From Myxococcus vastator (GTDB lineage Bacteria > Myxococcota > Myxococcia > Myxococcales > Myxococcaceae), in assembly GCF_010894475.1 (NCBI RefSeq), contig NZ_JAAIYB010000038.1, forward strand, positions 1 to 32,982: 32,982 bases of DNA, read 5' to 3'. The position numbers and the translations under genes were made by a program. Positions 1 through 8,704 of the stretch are shown one piece after another. Under the pieces are notes generated by a model. That model was not told the DNA's origin, ran no database searches, and saw only the letters and a list, made by a program, of their open reading frames with translations. Within the stretch, counting starts at the first letter, position 1. Every line of letters begins with the position of its first letter.

Positions 1-819
1 CCCCTGCCCCACGCGGGCCGCTGCATCCCCACGGACACCACCTTCGGCGTCCCCGGCCGGCCCCAGTCCGCGTCCAATCAGACGGCCATCCTGACGGGAG
101 ACCCGGCCCCCGTGCTGCTGGGCCGCCACGTCCTCGGCTACCCCAACGCGCCGCTCCGGGGGTTGATGGCGGACCGCTCCATCATCCGGCGGCTGGGCGC
201 GGCGGGCCGCACCGCCACCTTCGCCAACGCCTATCCCGCCCCCTATCTGGACGCGCTGGGGGTTCCCCGCCGGCCCAGCACGTCCCCGCCGGAGTTCGTC
301 CTGTCCCCGGAGTCGCTCCGCAAGGTGAAGCCCTCCGCCTCCAAGCTGGCCTTCGCCGCGGGGGGCATCCCCCTGCGGACGCTCGATGACGCCCGCGCCG
401 GGGACGGCCTCACCCACGACATCACCGGCGCCAGCGCCCGTGCCTACGGCCTGCCCGCGCCGGAGCGCTCGCCCGAGCAAGCCGCCGCCGTGTTCTGGAA
501 CATCGCGGCAGGCACGGACTTCACCTTCTTCGAGCACTACCTGGCGGACGAGGCCGGCCACGCCCAGGACTGGACGGCCGCCCTGGCCGCGCTGGACGCG
601 TTCGACGCCTTCACCCGCGCGCTCGTGGCCACACGCCCCGCCGACGCCCGGGTGCTCGTCTGCAGCGACCACGGCAACGTGGAGGACCTCTCCACGCGGG
701 GACACACGCTTCACCCCGTGCCCGTGCTCTACTTCGGCCCGCCCGCGCCCGAAGTGGAGTCCTTCTCCACCGTGGCCGATGTCGGACGCGCGGTGCTGCG
801 CTGGTTGGGTGCGGAGTGA
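1..819 (+). CDS. Alkaline-phosphatase/iPGM-superfamily metalloenzyme (5' end cut off)
   Basis: The reading frame is open from base 1, so the N-terminus lies outside the window. The visible part is about 272 residues. Near the cut end is a segment with the core SASNQTAILTG, which looks like the nucleophile and first metal-binding region of this superfamily. Near the C-terminus is CSDHGNVED followed by a GHTLHPVPVLYFG segment; Asp-His-Gly-Asn and the later His are typical metal ligands of phosphopentomutase, cofactor-independent phosphoglycerate mutase and alkaline phosphatase folds. Such enzymes transfer or hydrolyse phosphoryl groups using two divalent metals. The substrate cannot be told from sequence. 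The stop overlaps the GTG start of the next gene (GTGA, 816-819), so the two are probably translated together. Family confidence is high; exact activity is unknown. Confidence 0.8.
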   Translation, partial: PLPHAGRCIPTDTTFGVPGRPQSASNQTAILTGDPAPVLLGRHVLGYPNAPLRGLMADRSIIRRLGAAGRTATFANAYPAPYLDALGVPRRPSTSPPEFVLSPESLRKVKPSASKLAFAAGGIPLRTLDDARAGDGLTHDITGASARAYGLPAPERSPEQAAAVFWNIAAGTDFTFFEHYLADEAGHAQDWTAALAALDAFDAFTRALVATRPADARVLVCSDHGNVEDLSTRGHTLHPVPVLYFGPPAPEVESFSTVADVGRAVLRWLGAE

Positions 820-1715
820 GTCAGGCGTCACCCGCAGCAAGGTTGCGTCGCGGTGGTCCCGGCTGGGCAGCGGGGCTGCTCGTCCTGAGTCTTCTCACCG
901 GCTGCGCCGCCTCCCAGAGCGCCCGCGTGCTCGCCGGCAGGGGCACCGGCATCGACGTCGAATACCAGCCGCGCGACGCCGAAGCGGCCGTCCAGGTGCG
1001 GCTCGCCGTCGAGCGCGCCCTTCCCCGGCTCCAGCGCTGGGGCACCTTCGACGACACCGTCACCATCGTCGTCCACCCCAACCACGCGGCCCTGGAGCGC
1101 GCCGCCAACCGCCCGGGCCATGACTTCCTCCGCGCCTGGGCGCGCTACGAGCAAATCGAGCTGCAGAGCCCTCGGACCTGGACGTCCCGAGGCGCCAGCC
1201 AGCGCCAGGTGGACGAGCTGCTGCTGCACGAGCTCACCCACAGCCTCATGTACCAGGTGGCCTCGGACCGGCTCGGCTGGACGCGCAAGCGGATTCCCCT
1301 CTGGTTCCGCGAAGGCATGGCCTCCTACACCGCCGAACAGGGCTACCGCGTCTCCAGCCTGGACGACCTGGAGCACTACTGGCGCCAGCACCCCAACGCC
1401 GACCCCCTGTCGCAAGCCGACGCGCTCTACCAGTCCGAGAGCGGCGTCGTGTATGGCGCCGCCCACCACGCCTTCACCTTCCTGGCGCGCCGCTATGGCG
1501 AGGACACCATCCGGAAGGTGCTGCGCGGCATGAGCCAGGGCCCGGACTTCGACAGCGCCTTCCAGCGCGCCGTGGGCGTCCCCCAGGAGAGCTTCCTCCA
1601 GGACTTCCGCCGCTACGTGCGCCTGCGCGGCTTCAAGGGCGCCAGACAGCTCCACCCGGCGCGTCCCCGGCCCGCGAGCCCCATGCCCATCGTACCCTTA
1701 CCTACCCCTCAGTGA
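816..1715 (+). CDS. Lipoprotein peptidase, MA-like gluzincin fold
   Basis: This is a 299-residue protein. The N-terminus has basic residues, a hydrophobic stretch and a lipobox LLTGC (Cys30), predicting a lipoprotein anchored outside the cytoplasmic membrane. The catalytic motif HELTH lies at residues 138-142 with the downstream glutamate in WFREGMA (Glu166), the HExxH...E arrangement of gluzincin zinc peptidases and of the 'peptidase MA-like' family. The C-terminal 30 residues are rich in Pro and Arg and look disordered. It starts with GTG overlapping the upstream stop by 4 bp, so it forms an operon with the metalloenzyme. The substrate is unknown; cell-envelope protein turnover is an inference. 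No frameshift or missing ligand is seen. Confidence 0.8.
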   Translation: MSQASPAARLRRGGPGWAAGLLVLSLLTGCAASQSARVLAGRGTGIDVEYQPRDAEAAVQVRLAVERALPRLQRWGTFDDTVTIVVHPNHAALERAANRPGHDFLRAWARYEQIELQSPRTWTSRGASQRQVDELLLHELTHSLMYQVASDRLGWTRKRIPLWFREGMASYTAEQGYRVSSLDDLEHYWRQHPNADPLSQADALYQSESGVVYGAAHHAFTFLARRYGEDTIRKVLRGMSQGPDFDSAFQRAVGVPQESFLQDFRRYVRLRGFKGARQLHPARPRPASPMPIVPLPTPQ

Positions 1716-1749
1716 GGCGCTGCTGCGTCCCTGCATTTTTCAAAAGTGC

Positions 1750-1765
1750 ACACTGGATGCAGTGT
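1750..1765. promoter_or_regulatory. Perfect inverted repeat upstream of hybrid kinase gene
   Basis: ACACTG-GATG-CAGTGT is a perfect 6-bp inverted repeat with a 4-bp spacer. It lies in the AT-richer 131-bp gap between the lipoprotein gene and the histidine kinase gene. A -10-like TATAGA begins at 1765, directly abutting the repeat. I see no convincing -35. The repeat may be an operator or a small hairpin; this is inference from position only. Confidence 0.35.
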
Positions 1766-1846
1766 ATAGAGGCACGAACAAATTTCTCACCAAGTGGGAA
1801 ACTGGTAGCCGCGGGGCGTCGTCGGCCCTGGTTCGAGGGGCACACC

Positions 1847-3220
1847 ATGGAGCAGGAGGACACGCCGAAGCCTCGGTCCGGGGCGCCGTCGGACGGACAC
1901 ACGCTGCTGGAGCGCATGCGGGCCTCGCTCGCCGCGCTGGAGCAGCTGGCGCCGCCTGCGCGCGCGGACCTTCCCTCGGACGTCCGCGAGGCACTCCAGC
2001 GTGAGACGGCCGCCCTTCAGCAGGTGCGGGGTGAACTGGAAGCGCTGCTGTCGAGGGAAGCCCTGACGCGTGAGGAGCGGTCCGCCCGGCTGAGCATGGA
2101 GCAGGGGCGCGAGCAGCGGACGAATCCGCTCAACCTCCTCGCCGCGGGGGTGGCGCACGAAATCAACAACCCGCTCGCGTACACGATGGGGAACATCGAG
2201 TACCTGCGGCAGCGGCTTCCCTGCCACACCCTGCCCGCCCCGCTGGCCGACGAGTGCCAGCAGGTACTGGAGGAGGCGCTGGAAGGCGCGCGGCACATCC
2301 GGCGCATCGTGGCGGACCTCCGCGCCCTCTCCCAGGGTGACACCCGCGCCGACGAGCCCGTGGACCTCCCGGCCGTCCTGGAGCGCACGCTGCGCATGGC
2401 GGCGACGCACCTGCGCCACCGGGCGCGCGTGGTGCGGGACTATGGGCCGGACGTGCCTCCCGTCCTGGGCACGCCCACCAAGCTGGGCCAGGTCGTCCTC
2501 AACCTGGTGGTCAACGCGGCGCAGGCCTTTCCCGAAGGGCGCGTCTCCGAGAATCAGCTGACGCTCTCCTTGCGCGAGGAGACCGACGCGGTGGTGCTGT
2601 CCGTCGCCGACACCGGCCGGGGCATCCCGCCGGAGATTCTCCCCCACGTCTTCAACCCCTTCTTCACCACGCGCGGCGAGGGCATGGGCATGGGGCTGCC
2701 CATCTGCCGCGAAATCGTCACGTCGCTGGGCGGAGACCTCCGCGTGCACAGCGAGCCCGGCAAGGGCACCACCGTGGAGGTGACGCTGCGGCGCGCCGCG
2801 CGGCCCGAGCCAAAGGTGGCCTCACGCGAAGCCGCGCCCACGCACCGCGCCCGGCGCATCCTGGTGGTGGACGACGAGCCCCGGGTGGTGGACCTGCTCC
2901 GCCGCCTCATGCGCGGCCAAGAGCTGGTCTCCGCGGCCAACGGCCGGGAAGCCCTGGAGCGGCTGCGCGCCACCCCGGACTTCGACGTCATCCTCTGTGA
3001 CTTGATGATGCCGGAGCTGACCGGCATGGACGTCTACGAGACGGTGCGCGCGACGTGGCCGGGCCTGCACGAGCGCATCGTCTTCATGTCCGGCGGCGTC
3101 TTCTCAGTGGAGATGCAGCGCTTCCTCAAGCAGGTGAAGAACCCGCTGCTCACCAAGCCCTTCGAGCCCCAGCGGCTTCAGGGCGTGCTGGCGACCGCCC
3201 ACGAGCGGCTGGGGCACTGA
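1847..3220 (+). CDS. Soluble hybrid histidine kinase with C-terminal receiver
   Basis: 457 residues from the ATG at 1847, chosen because GAGGGG lies just upstream at a suitable distance; the frame is open further up to 1712 but without such a site. Residues 15-90 are predicted coiled coil with no membrane segment. The HisKA H-box is AAGVAHEINNPL with His104. The HATPase domain shows the N-box NLVVNAAQA (219-227), DTGRGIP (255-261) and GMGMGLPICREI. A receiver follows at about 336-455 with acidic pair VDDEP, phosphoacceptor Asp385 in ILCDLMMPE and Lys437. It should autophosphorylate and pass phosphate to its own receiver or to a separate output. There is no DNA-binding domain. No sensory domain is recognised beyond the coiled coil, so the signal is unknown. 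It converges with the tldD-like gene 11 bp downstream. Confidence 0.88.
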   Translation: MEQEDTPKPRSGAPSDGHTLLERMRASLAALEQLAPPARADLPSDVREALQRETAALQQVRGELEALLSREALTREERSARLSMEQGREQRTNPLNLLAAGVAHEINNPLAYTMGNIEYLRQRLPCHTLPAPLADECQQVLEEALEGARHIRRIVADLRALSQGDTRADEPVDLPAVLERTLRMAATHLRHRARVVRDYGPDVPPVLGTPTKLGQVVLNLVVNAAQAFPEGRVSENQLTLSLREETDAVVLSVADTGRGIPPEILPHVFNPFFTTRGEGMGMGLPICREIVTSLGGDLRVHSEPGKGTTVEVTLRRAARPEPKVASREAAPTHRARRILVVDDEPRVVDLLRRLMRGQELVSAANGREALERLRATPDFDVILCDLMMPELTGMDVYETVRATWPGLHERIVFMSGGVFSVEMQRFLKQVKNPLLTKPFEPQRLQGVLATAHERLGH

Positions 3221-3231
3221 AGGCGCGAGCG

Positions 3232-4956
3232 CTACGGCTTCGCCGCCGGGGACTCCAGCGCCGCCGGGCTGGTGAGAATCGGCGGGCGGTCCTTCCCCTC
3301 CATGGTGCGCTGGAGCTCCAGCTCCTGGAGCAGCATGGCCGGCGCCACGGTGGACACCGGGACGTTGCCGCTCTCCGCGCCGCAGAAGCCGTTGAAGATG
3401 CCGGGCTTCTGCCCCGAGGCGAGGATGCGGTTCACCGCCGACAGCGGCGTACCCACGATTTCCACGCCGCGCACCAGCGTCTCCTTCCCCGTCTTCACGT
3501 CCACCCGGTACACCATGCGCGGCACGCCCTTGAAGGCCTGGTAGCCGTAGCCGGACGTGTTGGTGTTGCCCCCGGTGATGTCACGGATGATGAGGCCGAA
3601 CGGCTTGCCCTGACGCTTCGCCTCGGCAATCAGGCGCTTCTTCAGCTCCGCGTCGCTCACGCCATGCGTGCTCTCCACCAGCAGGTTCGCCATGCGCGCC
3701 ACCGGCTTCAGGTTGCCCTGGCTGCGGCCATGGCCGTTCGACTGGAGGAAGCCCTCCACCGGCCGGCGCCCCTGGAGGTAGTTGCGCAGCACGCCCTTCT
3801 CCACCAGCGTCACCCGCTGGCCGCGCACGCCCTCCTCGTCGAAGAGGTAGTAGCCGTTGAGCGGCTCGTCCTGGAGCACGCGCCGCGTCGGGTCGTCGTG
3901 GATGGAGATGAACGCCGGCAGCACCTGCTTGCCCACCTGGCCCTTGAACGTCTTGCCCTCGTTGTCACCTTCCTGCCGGTCTCCCTCCAGCCGGTGCCCC
4001 ACCGCTTCGTGGAAGAGCACCCCGGCCGCCTCCGGCGCGAGGATGGCGGGGCCCGTGTACGGGTCGATGGCGGGCGCTGCGCGCAGGGCCAGCAGCTCCC
4101 GGATGACGTCATCCGCCGCCTTGTTCAGGCGCGCCGCGTCCGGCAGCCCCGCTTCGGCGGGCACGTAGAAGTTGCGTGAGTTGTCCAGCAGCTGCCCGTC
4201 CGGCGCACGGGTGACGGCGGAGACATGCAGGCCGTACAGCGTCTCCTCGGTGATGATGCGGCTGCCTTCCGAGGACACGAACAGCCGCGTCACCTTGTCC
4301 TTGGTGACGCGCACCTCCGAGTCGAACAGCTCCGGGTGCGCGTTGAAGCGCGCCGACACGTCGCGGGCCACCTTCACCCAGCGCTCGCGGTCGAACGGCG
4401 CCTCCACCGGCGGCGCCACGTGCTTCACCGGCTTCTCGCGCGTGAAGGACGGCGGACGCTTCGGGTCCTCCACCGCGTAGACGTCCTCGCCCTTCTTCTT
4501 CAGGTACTGGAACAGCGCGGACTTGTACTTCTCATCGGTGATGAGCCACAGCGACGTGCGCAGCGCCAGCGGCGAGTCGTCCAGCGGGCCCTCCTTGCGC
4601 GACACGTAGCTGGTGCCCTTGGTCGAAAAGCTGAACTCCAGCCCCTCCGCCACCGAGCTGTCGAAGTCGTAGTCACCGACGCGCACGTCGACGTACAGCT
4701 TCCGCTCGCGGTAGCCGTCGTCCATGAACAGCGCCCCGTAGCGCGCGGAAATCGCGTGCTGTTCGTAGTCCTTGAGCTGGTAGCTCATGAAGTACGGGGG
4801 TTCGTGGTTCTGCATCTTCAGCTGCTGGTGGTTGCGCGCCAGCTCGGTGGACATCGCCTCGAGCAGCTTCACGCGCGCATCCGGCACGGGCGCCGCCGCC
4901 GTCAGCAGCGCCGAGAGTGCCAGCAGGGGAAACACGTTTTGGAGGAGGGGTTGCAC
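3232..4956 (-). CDS. TldD/PmbA-family metallopeptidase with export signal
   Basis: 574 residues from the GTG at 4956. The frame extends to another GTG at 5007, but 4956 gives a clean N-terminal signal peptide (hydrophobic core VFPLLALSALL, then Ala-rich cleavage region). The TldD signature HEAVGH is at about 316-321 (EAAGVLFHEAVGHRLEGD), and the C-terminal GFCGAESGNVPVS carries the cysteine (about Cys525) that completes the zinc site in TldD. TldD normally pairs with PmbA/TldE in cytoplasmic peptide processing. Here no partner gene is adjacent and the protein looks exported, so it belongs to an atypical, probably periplasmic branch. The middle region (about 35-190) is unusually long compared with E. 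coli TldD. No clear ribosome-binding site supports either start. Confidence 0.85.
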   Translation of the reverse strand: MQPLLQNVFPLLALSALLTAAAPVPDARVKLLEAMSTELARNHQQLKMQNHEPPYFMSYQLKDYEQHAISARYGALFMDDGYRERKLYVDVRVGDYDFDSSVAEGLEFSFSTKGTSYVSRKEGPLDDSPLALRTSLWLITDEKYKSALFQYLKKKGEDVYAVEDPKRPPSFTREKPVKHVAPPVEAPFDRERWVKVARDVSARFNAHPELFDSEVRVTKDKVTRLFVSSEGSRIITEETLYGLHVSAVTRAPDGQLLDNSRNFYVPAEAGLPDAARLNKAADDVIRELLALRAAPAIDPYTGPAILAPEAAGVLFHEAVGHRLEGDRQEGDNEGKTFKGQVGKQVLPAFISIHDDPTRRVLQDEPLNGYYLFDEEGVRGQRVTLVEKGVLRNYLQGRRPVEGFLQSNGHGRSQGNLKPVARMANLLVESTHGVSDAELKKRLIAEAKRQGKPFGLIIRDITGGNTNTSGYGYQAFKGVPRMVYRVDVKTGKETLVRGVEIVGTPLSAVNRILASGQKPGIFNGFCGAESGNVPVSTVAPAMLLQELELQRTMEGKDRPPILTSPAALESPAAKP

Positions 4957-5044
4957 GGCCCCGACACTAGCCCATCCCCTCCACGATACGAGCAGCTCCG
5001 CGCTCACGGACGCCGCGAAGGCGGAATCCGTGAACGAGAGGCCC

Positions 5045-5073
5045 CCCGCCCGGAGGGTCGGTTTCCGGGCGGG
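5045..5073 (-). terminator. GC-rich hairpin downstream of sugar dehydrogenase
   Basis: Arms CCCGCCCGG and CCGGGCGGG (9 bp each) flank an 11-nt loop, starting 14 bases after the dehydrogenase stop. There is no T-run, so it may act as a weak terminator or an mRNA 3' stabiliser separating this gene from the tldD-like gene. Confidence 0.45.
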
Positions 5074-5086
5074 CGGCGAAGGACTG

Positions 5087-6415
5087 TCAGGCCTTCGTCA
5101 CTTTCTCACGTCCCTTGCTGACACCCTTGGTGGCGTTGCGCGTGTCGATGACGACCTTCGAGCGGTCCACCACCATGGCGTAGTCGATGTCCGAGTGGTC
5201 CGTGAGGATGAGGACCGCGTCGTACTGGCCCAGCGTCTCCGGATTCAGCGGCACGGACTTCATCTCCATGTTGAAGCCGTGGCCCTTGTGCAGCTCCGGG
5301 ACGTACGGGTCGTGGTACGACAGGTCCGCGCCCTTCTCCGCCAGCAGCGTCAAGATGCGCAGCGACGGACTCTCACGCATGTCGTCGATGTCCTTCTTGT
5401 ACGCCGCCCCCAGGCAGAGGACCTTCGCGCCGTTGAGCGTCTGCTTGTTCTTGTTCAGCGCCTCCATCGTGCGCTGCACCACGTAGTACGGCATCTGCCA
5501 GTTCACCTCGCCGGCCAGCTCGATGAACTTGGTGTGGAACTCGTACTCGCGCGCCTTCCACGTCAGGTAGAACGGGTCAATGGGGATGCAGTGCCCACCG
5601 AGGCCCGGGCCCGGGTAGAAGGGCATGAAGCCGAAGGGCTTGGTGCTCGCCGCCTGGATGGCCTCCCACACGTCCACGCCCATGCGGTCGCAGAGCATCT
5701 TCATCTCATTGACCATGGCGATGTTGACGCAGCGGAAGATGTTCTCCAGCAGCTTGGTCAGCTCCGCCACGCGGGTGGAGGACACCGGCACCACTTCCTT
5801 CAGCGCGCTGCCGTAGAGGGCCGCGGCCACCTCGGAGCACGCGGGAGAGTAGCCCCCGACGATTTTCGGAATCGTCTTGGTGTTGAAGCTCTTGTTGCCC
5901 GGGTCTTCACGCTCGGGACTGAAGGCCAGGTAGAAGTCCTCGCCCGCCTTGAGGCCGTTCTTCTCCAGCAGCGGCTTGAGCACCTCCTCCGTCGTCCCCG
6001 GGTACGTGGTGGACTCCAGGATGAACAGCTGTCCTCGCCGCACGTGCGGCGCGAGCGCCTCCCCCGTCTGGATGATGTAGCTCATGTCCGGCTCACGCGA
6101 CGCGGTGAGCGGCGTGGGCACGCAGATGATGACGCAGTCCATGTCCTTCGCCTTGGCGAAGTCCGTGGTGGCCTTCAGCTTGCCTGACTTGCTCAGCTCC
6201 GACAGCGGAGCGCTGGGGATGTGCTTGATGTAGCTCTCCCCCTTCTCAATCTTGTCAATCTTCCGCTTGTCGATGTCGAGCCCCATGACGGGGAAGCCCG
6301 CCTCCGCGAACGCCATGCCCAGCGGAAGACCGACGTAGCCAAGTCCGACCACACCCACCCTCGCGTCCCGCTTCTTGATGCGCTCCAGCAGCGGGCTGCT
6401 CACCATCACCCTCAT
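5087..6415 (-). CDS. Nucleotide-sugar dehydrogenase (UDP-HexNAc 6-dehydrogenase type)
   Basis: 442 residues from the ATG at 6415, preceded by AGGAGAGGTGAGG. A GTG at 6424 and an ATG at 6406 are alternatives. The N-terminal Rossmann fold has VGVVGLGYVGLP (GxGxxG at about 24-29). The C-terminal active site GPGLGGHCIPIDP holds catalytic Cys276, and FSPEREDPGN is typical of the WbpA/TviB branch, which oxidises UDP-N-acetylhexosamines to uronic acids using two NAD+. UDP-glucose dehydrogenase activity cannot be excluded by eye. The product would feed capsule, exopolysaccharide or O-antigen synthesis in the cytoplasm. The heparinase-like gene lies 58 bp upstream on the same strand, suggesting a polysaccharide unit. 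Confidence 0.88.
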   Translation of the reverse strand: MRVMVSSPLLERIKKRDARVGVVGLGYVGLPLGMAFAEAGFPVMGLDIDKRKIDKIEKGESYIKHIPSAPLSELSKSGKLKATTDFAKAKDMDCVIICVPTPLTASREPDMSYIIQTGEALAPHVRRGQLFILESTTYPGTTEEVLKPLLEKNGLKAGEDFYLAFSPEREDPGNKSFNTKTIPKIVGGYSPACSEVAAALYGSALKEVVPVSSTRVAELTKLLENIFRCVNIAMVNEMKMLCDRMGVDVWEAIQAASTKPFGFMPFYPGPGLGGHCIPIDPFYLTWKAREYEFHTKFIELAGEVNWQMPYYVVQRTMEALNKNKQTLNGAKVLCLGAAYKKDIDDMRESPSLRILTLLAEKGADLSYHDPYVPELHKGHGFNMEMKSVPLNPETLGQYDAVLILTDHSDIDYAMVVDRSKVVIDTRNATKGVSKGREKVTKA

Positions 6416-6473
6416 CGTCCTCACCTCTCCTCATGCGACGTGCCGTTGAAACGGTCACATCCCGACCCGACAC

Positions 6474-8549
6474 TCAGCGGAAAACGACCACCCACCTCAG
6501 CCACGCCGGAGGCGTCACCTGCCCCCGGAACTCCACCGCCAGCGACGGCACCACCCGGCCGTACCCTGGCGAATACTTCGACGGCACCAACCGCGCCCTC
6601 AGTCCCTGCTCCAGCACCACCCAGGCGAGCGGGGCCTCTTCGGGGCCCAGCTCCACCACGAGCGGCTCGAACGACACCGGCTCCTCCATCACACGACCCG
6701 CGCGTGACAGGACCTGCGCTTGAGGCGACACCACTCGCGCCTGTTCATCTGGCAGATGGAATCTGCCCACCACGTCATGCCGGCCCATGCCCACGAAGCG
6801 ATCACGTCCGGCCAGAGCGCGCTCGCCCCGGTCCAGCCGGAACGTGCGCTCGATTCCCACGGGCGCGGCCAGCCGGCGGTAGCCGTCATGCCGCACCAAC
6901 AACCTGTCCACCGACTTCCCCGGCAGGAAGGCCACCACCCGCGCCCGCGCCTCCTCCGGCAGCGCGAACAGCCGCGCCGCGTCCAGGGGCGCCTGCTCCG
7001 CGCCATCCACCTGCACCGTGTTGTGCGCGGCCGTTCCGCGGAACCAGTTCCGCAGCGCGGGCTCACGCGTATAGGTGCCGGTGCCCGGGTCCACGATGAC
7101 GGGACGCCCGTCGACGTGGAGCTCGAAAGAAAGCTTGTCGTTGTGGCTGTGTCCCCCGACTCCGCCTTGTCCCTGCTTGCCGGCGCTGACAGTGATAACG
7201 ACACCCGCGCCGCGCAAGATGTGAAAACCGCCCTCAGGATAACTCACCGACGCGGGCGCGGGCGCGGGCGCGAGCGCGGCGAAACGCGCCTGCCCGGCGC
7301 GGCCCAGCAGCCACGCGGCCTCGTCCACGAGCTCGCCACCGCCCAGGCCCGCATCGCCGAAGAGCGCCGCGCCCAGGCCCACCAGATAGCCGTGCGCGTT
7401 GTCCTCGCGCTCGCGCAGCGGGAAGACGCGGCCGGAGTCGTTGTCGCCAATCTGCGGCGCCAGGCCCTGCTCGGAGCACCACGCGCGCACGGCGTGGAAC
7501 ATGCGACGCAGCCGGGACTCGTACCTGGGCCCCAGCGGCACACCCGCGCCGCGCGCGGCGAGGTACGCCAGCGTGAACAGCTCCACCGACAAGCGATGAT
7601 AGGGAATGGAGCCCTCGAAGGACGTGCCCTCGAGGTGCACCTGCTTCTCCATCTGTTCGCGCAGCCCCCCCACCGCCAGCGACACCTGCTGCGGCGCGCC
7701 CGGCAGCTCCGGGAAGAGCAGGCCCACCACCAACAGGCCCACGTAGTTGGAGACCAGGTGGTTGTTGGGCACCGCGCCGCGGTCCTCCAGGTGGGCCTCC
7801 ACCCAGGCGGTGTGCTCGGCCAGCGCGCTCAGCACCGGCACCAGGAAGTCCGGCCGGGCTACCGCGGACGCGGCGGAGAACATGGCCAGCGCCTGCGCCA
7901 GGTTCGCGGCGCGCAGCGCCACCTCCATGGCGCACGCCCAGTGCACGCCCTGCCCCACGGGGTTCGCCTGGAGGAAGTCCAGCACCTGCGCCACGAAGGC
8001 GTCCGCCAGTCGCGCGCGCACGTCCGCGGCCGTCTCCACCCAGTAGCCCTGGCCCAGCGCCACGACGCTGTCGAGCCGGCCCATCACCCACGGGTACTTC
8101 GGGTCGCTCCCCGTCACGGCGAGCGACAGGCGCTCCACGGGCTCCACCGGATAGCGGTGGCCGCTCACCGGGTCCAAGGACCAGTCCACCGGACGGCCCT
8201 CGCCGAAAGCCACCGGGGTGCCGAAGATGTCCCACTCCTGGCGAAGCGCGGCCTGGGCACGGGCCCGCGCGCGCTCCAGGCCGCCGGGCACCGAGGCGAG
8301 CGCCTCCAGCACCGACGCGCGCTGGGAGACTTCACACCAGATGCGTGAGGTGCGCTGGCCCAGCGCCAGCTCCACCAGCTCCGCGCCATCCGCCGCCCCG
8401 TAGCACTCGAGGAGCTGCACCTCGTCCGCGCGCTCGCGCCGACGATAGAGCGCCTGCCGCGCCACCCCCTGGACACGCCGCACCGCGCTGCGCGCCAGTG
8501 CGCCTGGTGCAAGTCGAGCGATCGCCGCGTAGTAATCGAGAGTCCCCAT
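6474..8549 (-). CDS. Heparinase II/III-like polysaccharide lyase family protein
   Basis: 691 residues, ATG at 8549 with GGAAGGGG just upstream. The N-terminal two-thirds is the helical (alpha/alpha toroid) type domain, including WAxAMEVALRAANLAQ and NNHLVSNYVGL segments typical of this family. The C-terminal beta domain (about 435-690) contains GGHSHNDKLSFELHVDG near residue 470, followed by VDPGTGTY and FRGTAAHNTVQVDG, the hallmark Hepar_II_III core with its conserved histidines. Members cleave uronic-acid-containing polysaccharides by beta-elimination, and many sit in bacterial exopolysaccharide clusters. No signal peptide is evident at the N-terminus, which is odd for a lyase acting on exported polymer; it may act during synthesis or be exported by another route. 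The next gene downstream on this strand makes a uronic-acid sugar nucleotide, which fits. Confidence 0.85.
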   Translation of the reverse strand: MGTLDYYAAIARLAPGALARSAVRRVQGVARQALYRRRERADEVQLLECYGAADGAELVELALGQRTSRIWCEVSQRASVLEALASVPGGLERARARAQAALRQEWDIFGTPVAFGEGRPVDWSLDPVSGHRYPVEPVERLSLAVTGSDPKYPWVMGRLDSVVALGQGYWVETAADVRARLADAFVAQVLDFLQANPVGQGVHWACAMEVALRAANLAQALAMFSAASAVARPDFLVPVLSALAEHTAWVEAHLEDRGAVPNNHLVSNYVGLLVVGLLFPELPGAPQQVSLAVGGLREQMEKQVHLEGTSFEGSIPYHRLSVELFTLAYLAARGAGVPLGPRYESRLRRMFHAVRAWCSEQGLAPQIGDNDSGRVFPLREREDNAHGYLVGLGAALFGDAGLGGGELVDEAAWLLGRAGQARFAALAPAPAPASVSYPEGGFHILRGAGVVITVSAGKQGQGGVGGHSHNDKLSFELHVDGRPVIVDPGTGTYTREPALRNWFRGTAAHNTVQVDGAEQAPLDAARLFALPEEARARVVAFLPGKSVDRLLVRHDGYRRLAAPVGIERTFRLDRGERALAGRDRFVGMGRHDVVGRFHLPDEQARVVSPQAQVLSRAGRVMEEPVSFEPLVVELGPEEAPLAWVVLEQGLRARLVPSKYSPGYGRVVPSLAVEFRGQVTPPAWLRWVVVFR

Positions 8550-8704
8550 TCGCCCCTTCCGCCACCCGTGCCGGATGCCGTTAGCAAGTGCCTGGCCAGG
8601 GGCTGTTTCTCAGGAGTTGAGCGGGGTTGCGCGGCGGCTCCGTTCCCCCTGACGGTAAAAAGTGGGGGGATCACACGCCCTGAAGGGAAAAGGATTTCCG
8701 ATTC

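Noticed and set aside
3055-4179. 374-codon plus-strand frame over the tldD-like gene
   Set aside because: Antisense shadow of a protein with the conserved HEAVGH site; no recognisable domain.
8550-8704. Sigma-54-type promoter in the divergent gap before the kinase-like gene
   Set aside because: A TGGCC...GCTG stretch exists but the -12 element and spacing do not fit.
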